In this document: positions 7,944 to 15,095 of the stretch, in pieces
Layout: every line of letters begins with the position of its first letter
How positions within the stretch are numbered: the stretch's first letter is position 1
From: an uncultured Prevotellaceae bacterium
GTDB lineage: Bacteria; Bacteroidota; Bacteroidia; Bacteroidales; Bacteroidaceae
Length of the DNA: 64,000 bases
Direction: 5' to 3'
Assembly (NCBI GenBank): GCA_900318685.1
Contig: ONLL01000013.1
Span: 1-64,000, forward strand
The notes under the pieces: generated by a model
The model's database searches: none
Seen by the model: the letters and a program-made list of their open reading frames with translations, nothing else
Told to the model about the DNA's origin: nothing
Program-made: the position numbers and the translations under genes

Positions 7944-8518
7944 CGCACGGTCAATTTCTTGTCGTCAATCACAATGTCGACACGCTCGAAGTGGTTGAGC
8001 GTTTCTATGACCTTGTCGAGCGGCTGCTGCCGATACCACACGAAATAGAATCGGAGCTGGCGGGCATCCTCGTTCTGGAAGACGACCTCTGAGTGATGGT
8101 ATTCGGCAATCTCGGCCAGCATCTTGTCGAGGGGGACATTGTCGAAGGTGACGGGATGAATGGTGGCTGTATCTGGGGGGAGTGGTGAGTGGTGAGTGGA
8201 GAGTGGAGGGTTTGCTGCCGCTATGGGATCAGTAGGCTGCGTGGACTCCGTTCTTTGAGCCTGGCGCATGATATGAACGGCTGCTATGGAGAGACCTGAT
8301 ATCGTCAATATGCCGATGAGAATGGCAGCGACCTTGCGCCATGCGTTGACGGGACGGACTGAAGGTATGTGCTGCCGGGCAAACTGCTGCCAAGCTTCGT
8401 CTACGTCGGGCTCCCGGTCAAGATCGTCGATCATGGCCTCTATCTCCTGGTCGGAATACTTATCGGGCGCTTCCTGCATATCGCGGAAAAGCTGCTGGTT
8501 GTGGTCATTGGGTCTCAT
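7940..8518 (-). CDS. FecR-like anti-sigma factor with secretin-type C-terminal domain
   Basis: The 192-residue protein has a short acidic cytoplasmic part (1-60), one membrane helix at about 64-84 (AAILIGILTISGLSIAAV) and a periplasmic domain at about 125-192 (FDNVPLDKMLAEIAEYHHSE; LDKVIETLNHFERVDI) like the DUF4974 end of FecR proteins. The central FecR domain is nearly absent, so this is a minimal version. A Pro/Ser/His-rich stretch at about 100-115 is encoded by a short simple repeat. It overlaps the sigma gene and the receptor gene by 4 bases at each end, so the three are translationally coupled. It should hold the sigma factor inactive until the receptor binds its ligand. Confidence 0.75.
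   Translation of the reverse strand: MRPNDHNQQLFRDMQEAPDKYSDQEIEAMIDDLDREPDVDEAWQQFARQHIPSVRPVNAWRKVAAILIGILTISGLSIAAVHIMRQAQRTESTQPTDPIAAANPPLSTHHSPLPPDTATIHPVTFDNVPLDKMLAEIAEYHHSEVVFQNEDARQLRFYFVWYRQQPLDKVIETLNHFERVDIVIDDKKLTVR
8175..8213. repeat. GAGTGGTGAGT simple repeat inside the anti-sigma gene
   Basis: GGGGGGAGTGGTGAGTGG continues into GTGAGTGGAGAGTGGAGGG as a purine-rich array. On the coding strand it gives the residues PPLSTHHSPLPP in frame, between the membrane helix and the periplasmic domain. Confidence 0.6.
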
Positions 8519-9000
8519 AGGTCTTGCGGATTAAAGTAGTTTCTGATCGCTTTTAAGGCGTGCGAAAGATGTTTCCATACTGCCACACGGCTGATGCCCT
8601 CGGCAGCGGCAATCTCATCGTAGTTGCATCCCTTGCTGAAACGAAGGTGGAAGATGCGCTGCTCCTGTGCTGTCAGATGGCTGACAACAAACTCAACGAT
8701 GTCCGTCAGGCGTTCGTCTTCATCCTCTGCTTCTGGTGTCTGGGCGGTCGCGGCAGCCTCCATGCGGAGCCTCGCCTCTAGATGGCGGATGCGCTTGAGG
8801 CACTGATTGCGGACGCTGGTCAGCAGGTAGCGCTCCTCAGTGCCGGGCTGCAGCAGCGTCTGTGCACGAAGCAAGCCCTCAAAGATGTCGCTGACCACAT
8901 CCTTGCTCTCTTGCTCATCGTAGAGAATGGTGCGCGCCACCCTTAGCATCTTGGCGTAGTGCTGCCTGAACAGCCGCTGGATCGTTTGTCTTTCCATCAC
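8515..9000 (-). CDS. RNA polymerase ECF sigma factor
   Basis: The 161-residue protein is a typical Bacteroidetes ECF sigma factor. Region 2 lies at about 10-75 (LFRQHYAKMLRVARTILYDE; SKDVVSDIFEGLL) and region 4 at about 100-155 with helix-turn-helix YDEIAAAEGISRVAVWKHLS. It is the first gene of a three-gene set with the FecR-like regulator and the TonB-type receptor, all joined by ATGA overlaps, so it most likely responds to a ligand bound by that receptor. Its likely target is its own operon and the downstream glycosyltransferase. Unlike the sigma factor at 707-2353 it carries no membrane helix. Confidence 0.9.
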   Translation of the reverse strand: MMERQTIQRLFRQHYAKMLRVARTILYDEQESKDVVSDIFEGLLRAQTLLQPGTEERYLLTSVRNQCLKRIRHLEARLRMEAAATAQTPEAEDEDERLTDIVEFVVSHLTAQEQRIFHLRFSKGCNYDEIAAAEGISRVAVWKHLSHALKAIRNYFNPQDL

Positions 9001-9060
9001 GTCGTTTATTGTAATACCCTTGAGACGTTCAAAATGCTAACCCGAATACGAACTTTTTTT
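9001..9060 (-). promoter_or_regulatory. Candidate ECF-type promoter of the sigma operon
   Basis: Upstream of the sigma start the minus strand reads an A-run, then TATTCGGGTTAGCATTTTGA, then CAAGGGTATTACAATAAACG. No TAnnTTTG box is present, and the layout resembles leaders of Bacteroidetes ECF/FecR operons that are read by their own sigma factor. This is a judgement of resemblance only. Confidence 0.3.
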
Positions 9061-9236
9061 CATTCGGGAACCACATTCATCTTACTTATTCCTTGTGATA
9101 TTAATAACAAAAGTACTGGTTTTATTATGAAAGTCGCACCTAGGCAAGTGTCTTTTTATAGATTATTAAAGGATGGATGGGATGCGCATTTCTGAAGAAA
9201 AAGGGCGAAATGCTTGACAGATTGAAATATTCTGCG

Positions 9237-9244
9237 TATCTTTG
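9237..9244 (+). promoter_or_regulatory. -7 box TATCTTTG for the GNAT gene
   Basis: TATCTTTG matches the Bacteroidetes housekeeping -7 consensus TAnnTTTG, with TTGACA at 9214-9219 upstream. It lies 33 bases before the ATG at 9277. Confidence 0.65.
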
Positions 9245-9276
9245 CCGGCGAAAATACTCATCAAACAACGACGACT

Positions 9277-9738
9277 ATGGTAAGAAAAGCCTGCAAAGAC
9301 GACATCGCAAGCATCATCCGACTGCTGCATCAGGTGAACATGGTGCATCATGTGATAAGGCCCGACCTGTTCAAGCCCCACACCACCAAATATGACGAGC
9401 AGGAGCTGGAGGCGCTGCTCGACGACGACACGAAGCCCGTCTTCGTCTATGACGACGGGCAGGTGCTGGGCCACGCCTTCTGCCAGTTGACAGAGGTGAG
9501 CGGTCACAAGTTGCTGTGCGACGTGAAGACGCTGTACATCGATGATATCTGCGTCGACGAGGCGGCTCGCGGCAGGCATGTGGGCAAGGCGCTGTACGAG
9601 TTTGTGTGCGACTATGCCCGCTCGATAGGCTGTCACAACATCACCCTCAACGTTTGGGAGGGCAACGATGCCGCCTTCTGCTTCTACAAGAGTATGGGCA
9701 TGCAGGTGCAGAAGACCGGCATGGAGATGATCCTGTGA
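9277..9738 (+). CDS. GNAT-family N-acetyltransferase
   Basis: The 153-residue single-domain protein shows the GNAT fold. The acetyl-CoA loop is at about 95-105 (VDEAARGRHVGKALYEF, with the R/Q-x-x-G-x-G/A pattern as RGRHVGKA), preceded by YIDDICV and followed by NVWEGNDAAFCFYKSMG. It is cytoplasmic. The acceptor cannot be read from sequence; close relatives acetylate ribosomal-protein N-termini, amino acids or drugs. It stands alone behind its own TAnnTTTG promoter and faces the end of the minus-strand polysaccharide operon. Confidence 0.85.
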   Translation: MVRKACKDDIASIIRLLHQVNMVHHVIRPDLFKPHTTKYDEQELEALLDDDTKPVFVYDDGQVLGHAFCQLTEVSGHKLLCDVKTLYIDDICVDEAARGRHVGKALYEFVCDYARSIGCHNITLNVWEGNDAAFCFYKSMGMQVQKTGMEMIL

Positions 9739-9762
9739 GCGGAGGTTCTTAGCAAGCAAAAA

Positions 9763-9792
9763 GCTCCCCTCCCTTGTTGGGGAGGGGAACTT
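9763..9792. terminator. GC-rich hairpin between convergent genes
   Basis: TCCCCTCCC (9765-9773) pairs with GGGAGGGGA (9780-9788) around a short loop. It sits between the ends of two convergent genes, so it can serve both as a terminator. The same CCCCTCCC/GGGAGGGG words recur at 61557-61672, so it also belongs to a dispersed repeat family. Confidence 0.5.
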
Positions 9793-9813
9793 GCTTTGGA
9801 AGGGTAAGTAGGG

Positions 9814-9869
9814 TTACTTAATCACGACCTTGAGCTTCGCTCGGTTCGTCACTCACTTAATCACGACCT
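9814..9869 (-). repeat. Duplicated gene end after the stop codon
   Basis: The last codons of the 903-residue protein (AAG GTC GTG ATT AAG, stop TGA at 9853-9855) occur again, in the same frame, 39 bases further on (AAG GTC GTG ATT AAG TAA, ending at 9814). Reading through the TGA would add 13 residues ending again in KVVIK. Confidence 0.7.
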
Positions 9870-12564
9870 TCTTTCCATTGTGGATATAGAGGCCACGCTG
9901 GGGCTTGGAGCTGAGCTGGCGGCCCTGGAGATCGAAGTAAAGGTCGGTGAGGACGGGACGGGCGGTGACGACCTCGTCGATGCCGTCGCTGAGCTGCTCG
10001 AGACGCTGCTTCGAGAGCTCACCCTCGTTGGCGATGTAGATGTCGTAGAAGCCCACCTTCGAGTTGTTGGCGCAGAGGTATGCACGCACATAGACCTCGT
10101 CGATGCCGTCGTAGCTGCGCACGAAGTTGCGGGTCAGACGGGCGCTGTTCTGGATGACGATGGTGTCACCGGCAGTCTGCCACTGGCTGTCCCACTGGTT
10201 GCCGTCAGCCGATACCTGCAGCACTACGTGGTGTGAGGTTTCGTTTTCGGGCTTGGTGATGCTGCCGATGTTGGCCACGATGTCGAACGGTCCCTTGAAC
10301 TTCTGTGTGCTGACGATGTATGCGTTGTAGGGGAAGGTGGCGTCGCTGGGCTCAGTGTTCTTGTCGGCCAGGTTGATGTATGACCTGGTGGCGGGGAAGT
10401 CGGGGTTCTGGTCATCGACGGTGGCATAGTTGTAGCCGCCTGTGTTGCCGAAGTCGGTGCCCGTGTTCTGGTTCTCCCAGATGGTGAGCTGTCCGCGCGA
10501 GCGTACCATCCATCCATTCTCGAAGTCCTTCTCTTCCTCGGGGTTCATCTCGGTGTAGGTGGTGGTGATGACCTCTTCGCCGGTCTCAGGATCGACGGTG
10601 ACGGTCTCTTCCTTCGAGTCGGGGTTGTAGTAGCGGTAGCCGTTGTCACCGTTCTTGTTCTTGCCCCACGAGAAGTAGTAGGCCGTGGAGGTGCTGCCGC
10701 CGTTGTACTCAGCTGAGTTGGCATCCATGTGGGCGATGACGTCGATGCGTACGCGAGGATTCTGGATCTTCACCTCGGCCGAGACGGGATCGCTGTTGAC
10801 GAAGCCCTCGGCAACGGCAAAGGCGCTGATGGTGCGGCCGGTGAGGCTGACGGCGATGGGCTCGGTGTAGCGAGTGGACTGCGAGGTGACGTTGGAGCCG
10901 GAGTAGTTGTAGTAGAGGGCTGCCTCGGCGTTGTCGTGGTTGAGGGTGACGATGGTCTTTCCGTCCTGCTGGTCGAGCTGGATGACAGGCGAAGCGATCT
11001 GCGGACGCATGTCGACGAGCTGCTCGGCCACCTCACTCATCAGGTATCCGTCGCCGCGTACGATGGCCTTGACGGTGGTCTCGCTGGTGAGGTTGAAGGG
11101 CTCGGTGTAGCGTGTGCTGTTCTCCGTGGGTGTCGATCCGTCGATGGTGTAGAAGATCTCTGCTCCGGGCACTCCGCTCTTGATGGTGACGTTGGTGTTC
11201 ATGTTCTTGTACTCGAGCGAGAAGGAGGGAGCGGTGGCCTGCGACACCTTGACCTTGGTGTTGGCCAGCATCACTACTGCATTGTTGATGATGCCGTCGC
11301 ATACGGCATCGAGCAGCAGCTCCTGTGTGTAGGGGATGTAGATGTAGCCGTTGTGGCTCATGTTGTGCTGGTGGATGGCCACTACCTCGGGATTGCCCAT
11401 AGCCCAGGCCATGACATCGTCGTTGGCAAAGCGTCCTGCGAGCGTGGGGCTCATGAATGTGGCGCTGTTGGCGAGGGGCAGCACGAAGGTGCCTTCGTTG
11501 TCGGGATCCTCGATGAGCTCGATGTCACGATAGAGGGGACTGTTGGCATTGGCCACGACGGCAAACTGCGTGCCTGCATCCTTGACTTCGCCCACTCCCC
11601 AGGCGCTGTAGACATTGGGATTGAGGTTGAGCGTGGGCACGAAGGGCGATACGGTGTTGAGCGATGCGAGGGCCTCGGCATTGGTGACGGTTGAGCTGAT
11701 GACGATGGCGTCGTAGTTCTCAGCCAGGTCCATCGTGAGAGGTCCGTTGGCCTCGATGGCCTCTACCTTGTACTTGAAGCTGCTGGTGACCTGTCCGTAG
11801 GCAAAGTCCTCGTCGAGCTTGCCTCCATAGAGGAATGCCACCTTCGACATCTGCGAGTCGTCGCCGACCTCCAGCTTATAGATGTGGCAGCCATGTGTGT
11901 TGTAGACCTGAATATCTACGGTGCCATCCTCGTTGGCCTGTGCGCCTTCGGGCAGTGTCCATCCCTCTTCCCAGGTGTAGGTATCCAGGGTGGTGGGCTT
12001 GAAGCTCTCGCCTATCTGGATGGCATCGTTGGTGCAGTCACCGGCAAAGAGTGACACGCCACGAGCTTCGCTAGGCTTATGCGACTCGGCGGTGATGGTG
12101 ATTTTCTGTCCTACCATCACATGAGGGATGATGAAGCAGTAGAGTCGTGCGCTGGCACTCTTGGCATTGCCTCCGCCCAGCCACAGGTACTTCGGTCCTC
12201 CATACTCGCCAAGCGAAGTGGAAGGATAGTTGACGGCGATGGCCAGCGAACGGCGGCCGACGTATGAAGGATTGAAAACCAGACCTTCTGTTTCGACGAT
12301 GGGCGCGCCGTTGGCCATCAGCGTTCCGTCTACGCAGTTATCTGTGGAATACGACCAATAGCAGTTGCCCGGCTGAGGATTGTCGCCATTGGATTTCTCG
12401 GTATCCGACCAGGCTCCTTCGGTGACACCTTTTGTTGCCTCTTGAGCGAGGTTGGCTACGGTCTGTGCGCTCCAGTTGGTGAAGTCCCAACGGCGGTAGC
12501 CCTGTGCACTGACGGACGCGATGGCCAGCAGTGCGAGAATTGTTAGCGTAAGGGTTCTTTTCAT
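9853..12564 (-). CDS. Large secreted protein with chitobiase-like module and sorting tail
   Basis: The 903-residue protein starts with a signal peptide (1-20, ALLAIASVSAQ). The N-terminal half is unrecognised and beta-rich. From about residue 450 there are two successive Ig/FN3-like modules of the chitobiase C-terminal type (PGAEIFYTIDGSTPTENST at about 470, and a second with ALYYNYSGSNVTSQSTRYTE). A further beta domain follows, and the tail ends FDLQGRQL...GLYIHNGKKVVIK, the Prevotella type IX-like sorting tail. It is the last gene of the arabinan/arabinogalactan operon, 43 bases after the GH53 gene, so it may bind or expose that glycan. No catalytic residues were identified. Confidence 0.65.
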   Translation of the reverse strand: MKRTLTLTILALLAIASVSAQGYRRWDFTNWSAQTVANLAQEATKGVTEGAWSDTEKSNGDNPQPGNCYWSYSTDNCVDGTLMANGAPIVETEGLVFNPSYVGRRSLAIAVNYPSTSLGEYGGPKYLWLGGGNAKSASARLYCFIIPHVMVGQKITITAESHKPSEARGVSLFAGDCTNDAIQIGESFKPTTLDTYTWEEGWTLPEGAQANEDGTVDIQVYNTHGCHIYKLEVGDDSQMSKVAFLYGGKLDEDFAYGQVTSSFKYKVEAIEANGPLTMDLAENYDAIVISSTVTNAEALASLNTVSPFVPTLNLNPNVYSAWGVGEVKDAGTQFAVVANANSPLYRDIELIEDPDNEGTFVLPLANSATFMSPTLAGRFANDDVMAWAMGNPEVVAIHQHNMSHNGYIYIPYTQELLLDAVCDGIINNAVVMLANTKVKVSQATAPSFSLEYKNMNTNVTIKSGVPGAEIFYTIDGSTPTENSTRYTEPFNLTSETTVKAIVRGDGYLMSEVAEQLVDMRPQIASPVIQLDQQDGKTIVTLNHDNAEAALYYNYSGSNVTSQSTRYTEPIAVSLTGRTISAFAVAEGFVNSDPVSAEVKIQNPRVRIDVIAHMDANSAEYNGGSTSTAYYFSWGKNKNGDNGYRYYNPDSKEETVTVDPETGEEVITTTYTEMNPEEEKDFENGWMVRSRGQLTIWENQNTGTDFGNTGGYNYATVDDQNPDFPATRSYINLADKNTEPSDATFPYNAYIVSTQKFKGPFDIVANIGSITKPENETSHHVVLQVSADGNQWDSQWQTAGDTIVIQNSARLTRNFVRSYDGIDEVYVRAYLCANNSKVGFYDIYIANEGELSKQRLEQLSDGIDEVVTARPVLTDLYFDLQGRQLSSKPQRGLYIHNGKKVVIK

Positions 12565-12607
12565 TTTGATTTTGGTATTTGTTAATAATTAAGTTAAGTA
12601 TCAGCAA

Positions 12608-13819
12608 TTATTTGAATCTCTTCAGTTCGTAGAGTGCAGGCAGGGCCCGTCCCGTCTCGTTGTCGAAGAGACTGGCATTGTACCAACCGTTCTTCATGTC
12701 GCCCGTACAGCCCTTGGCATTGGCCTCGGCATACCACCACGAGAGGCCGTTGACCCGTGGGTGCTTGCGGAGCGTGGTGATGAGGTCGGCAGTGAGTCGG
12801 CGCTGTCCCTCGTGGGTATAGGGATAGGTGGCGGTGTAGTCGTAGGAAGTGCCTCCCACAGCCCATTTCGAAGGATAGCCCGTCTCCACCACCTGTATCT
12901 GCTTGGTGGGGAAGTTGGCCTCGAGCTGGGTCAGTCCACGATCGAGATTGCCAAGGGGTCCTTTGAAATAGGGATAGTAGGACACTCCGATGATGTCGTA
13001 GTCGATGCCGTACTGAGCGATGCGCTTGAAGAAGGCCACGTCGAGCGTAGGATTGTTGGCACACTGCTCGGTATGGATGATGATCTGAGCCCTGGGACAC
13101 ACCTCCCGACAAGCCTTCGAGGCCTGACGGAGATAGGTGGCGAGGGTGCTCCAGTTGGTGTCGAGGTAGGCCGTCCAGGCGCTGTTGGCACTCACGTGTC
13201 CGCTCTCCCAGAGCATGCCGAAGGAGATCTCGTTGCCCGTCTGGATGAAGTCGGGGGCAGCATCGTGGGCTACGAGATGGGCAAGGCACTCACGGGTGTA
13301 GTCGTAGATGCGCTGGGCGAGGTCGAAGTCCTTCCATGACTTAGGCACGGTCTGCTTGCCGGGGTCGGCCCATGTGTCGCTATAGTGGAAGTCGAGCATC
13401 AGCAGCAGTCCTGCCGCCTTGATGCGCTGAGCAAGCGAGGTGACATAGTCGAGGTCCTGGCACACGTTCTTGTCGCTGTCCTGCGAAGGGTCGACAAAGA
13501 GCCGCACCCGCATCGTGTTCCATCCCTGCTCGCGGAGGAAGGTGAGCACATCACTGATGGCCTTGCCGTCGCGGTCGAGATAGGTGGCCTGCTGCTGCTC
13601 GTACTTAGTGAGCACAGAGATGTCGCCACCCACAAAGCGCTGACCTCTGGGCACGCTGAGTGTGATGCTGTCGACGGAGGCCGTAGGTATCGAACCGTCA
13701 GTGAAGACGATCTGCTGGGCCGTACGTGTATCGGGGCCTTCACAGACGTAGAAGGTCTGTGCTGCAACAGTGTTGCAGCATAGGAGGGCGAGGAGGGAGA
13801 GAAGCGTGCGTATCACCAT
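12608..13819 (-). CDS. GH53 endo-beta-1,4-galactanase
   Basis: The 403-residue protein has a signal peptide (1-20, ending TVAAQ). The mature part matches glycoside hydrolase family 53: GGDISVL near 64, NTMRVRLFVDP near 101, LDFHYSDTWADPGKQ near 142, the acid/base in TGNEIS (E197) and the nucleophile in VVETGYPSKW (E312). The family cleaves beta-1,4-galactan, including side chains of pectin and type I arabinogalactan. It overlaps the DUF2264 gene by 7 bases and sits in an operon with a GH43, which supports arabinogalactan or pectin side-chain use. An unusual feature is about 45 extra residues between the signal peptide and the barrel. Confidence 0.92.
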   Translation of the reverse strand: MVIRTLLSLLALLCCNTVAAQTFYVCEGPDTRTAQQIVFTDGSIPTASVDSITLSVPRGQRFVGGDISVLTKYEQQQATYLDRDGKAISDVLTFLREQGWNTMRVRLFVDPSQDSDKNVCQDLDYVTSLAQRIKAAGLLLMLDFHYSDTWADPGKQTVPKSWKDFDLAQRIYDYTRECLAHLVAHDAAPDFIQTGNEISFGMLWESGHVSANSAWTAYLDTNWSTLATYLRQASKACREVCPRAQIIIHTEQCANNPTLDVAFFKRIAQYGIDYDIIGVSYYPYFKGPLGNLDRGLTQLEANFPTKQIQVVETGYPSKWAVGGTSYDYTATYPYTHEGQRRLTADLITTLRKHPRVNGLSWWYAEANAKGCTGDMKNGWYNASLFDNETGRALPALYELKRFK

Positions 13820-15093
13820 CGGTCACGGGTTTGAATGTCGTCAGCCCATCGGTGATCCTTGGGGAAGGGCTGTCCGCCCCAAGCCTTCACCTGAGTCCAG
13901 GGCTGGGCCTCGCAGGTCCAGAAATCGTGGTCGGCAGGCAGTCCGAGAGGCATCAGCGAGAGGCTGGTCATGTAGAGCGAGCCGTTGTTGGTGTACCAGT
14001 CGGCAGTCTCGGGCTGTGAGCCGCAGAAGCCGATGGTGAGGAATCCGCCGTCGTTGTAGTTCTGCTGCTGGTCGTACATGCGGTGCATAACCTGCGTGAG
14101 GGCTGCCCGCACCTGTCCGTTGCTGAGGTCGCTGGGCAACTTCTGATACCAGGCTATCAGGGCCAGGGGCTGCATAGCTGCCAGTCGGTAGGGAGTAGAG
14201 CGGCCGATGACGGGGAAGGTTCCCTCGGGCGAGATGAAGCGCTCGAGGATGATGCTGAACTTCTGGGCACGCTTCAAAGCACGGTCGTAGTATTTTTTAT
14301 ACTCCAGGCGTGTGTTGGCCTTGGCGTCGATCATGTTCTGCAGCGTCTCGAGATACATTGCATGGAACACGTAGCTCGAATAATAGTCGAAGGCGAAGAC
14401 AGGGCCGTCGGCATACCATCCGTCGCCCACATACCACTCCTCGACCTTGCGGATGGTCATCATCACGCGGAAGTCGTCGTACTCCTTCAGTCCGGCGGCC
14501 TTGGCGATGAAACTCTCGATGACGGAGGAGAAGAGGAACCAGTTGGTGTAGGGAGGCTCGATGGAGCGCAGCTTCTTGAACTCACTGATATAGCGCTGCT
14601 TGGTCACTTCATCGAGGGGCACCCACAGGGCATCGTAGGCCCTGATGAACGACTCGGCGATGTAGGCCGCATCGACCAGGTTCTGACCGCTCACACCCCA
14701 GCAGAGGTAGTCGGGCGACTGCGGGTCGACGCTGTTCTTGTAGGATGCCAGTGCCCACTCACGAAGCTGACGGCGCTGCAGGCCCTCAGGAGTGTCATCG
14801 TCGGGCAGAGACAGCCAGGGAGCGATGCCGGCCATGAGCCGGCCGAAGGTCTCCATATAGACCACCTTGCGGTTGCGATTGTCGAACGAGGGACTGAACT
14901 CGGTCTTCATATTCTGCTGCAGCTCGCCCTTGGCCATATTCTCGAGCACGGGCTGTGCCATTTTGTAGGCCTCCTGACACCAGTATTCGCGGTCGGAGAG
15001 CTGCTTCACTTGTTTCTTCTTCGCTGCATCGGCAGGGACGGCCCACAGGCAGCAGCCGACGGTCAGTAGCAGTAGTACGATGATTTTCTTCAT
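13813..15093 (-). CDS. DUF2264 (GH154-like) protein
   Basis: The 426-residue protein starts with a signal peptide (1-23, ending ADAA) and matches DUF2264 along its length: YMETFGRLMAGIAPWLSLPD, LCWGVSGQNLVDAAYIAESF, YTNWFLFSSVIESF, GDGWYADGPVFAFDYYSSYV. These proteins form an alpha/alpha barrel, and some are classed as GH154 exo-beta-glucuronidases acting on arabinogalactan proteins. That activity would fit its place between a GH43 and a GH53. The catalytic residues were not assigned here, so glucuronidase activity is an inference from family and context. Confidence 0.8.
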   Translation of the reverse strand: MKKIIVLLLLTVGCCLWAVPADAAKKKQVKQLSDREYWCQEAYKMAQPVLENMAKGELQQNMKTEFSPSFDNRNRKVVYMETFGRLMAGIAPWLSLPDDDTPEGLQRRQLREWALASYKNSVDPQSPDYLCWGVSGQNLVDAAYIAESFIRAYDALWVPLDEVTKQRYISEFKKLRSIEPPYTNWFLFSSVIESFIAKAAGLKEYDDFRVMMTIRKVEEWYVGDGWYADGPVFAFDYYSSYVFHAMYLETLQNMIDAKANTRLEYKKYYDRALKRAQKFSIILERFISPEGTFPVIGRSTPYRLAAMQPLALIAWYQKLPSDLSNGQVRAALTQVMHRMYDQQQNYNDGGFLTIGFCGSQPETADWYTNNGSLYMTSLSLMPLGLPADHDFWTCEAQPWTQVKAWGGQPFPKDHRWADDIQTRDRW

Positions 15094-15095
15094 GG

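Noticed and set aside
10729-11694. 321-codon plus-strand frame opposite the 903-residue protein gene
   Set aside because: Antisense shadow: Gly/Val/Asp-rich with no motif, fully inside a gene with a signal peptide, modules and sorting tail.
14083-15069. 328-codon plus-strand frame opposite the DUF2264 gene
   Set aside because: Antisense shadow without domain sense; the minus-strand gene has clear family motifs.
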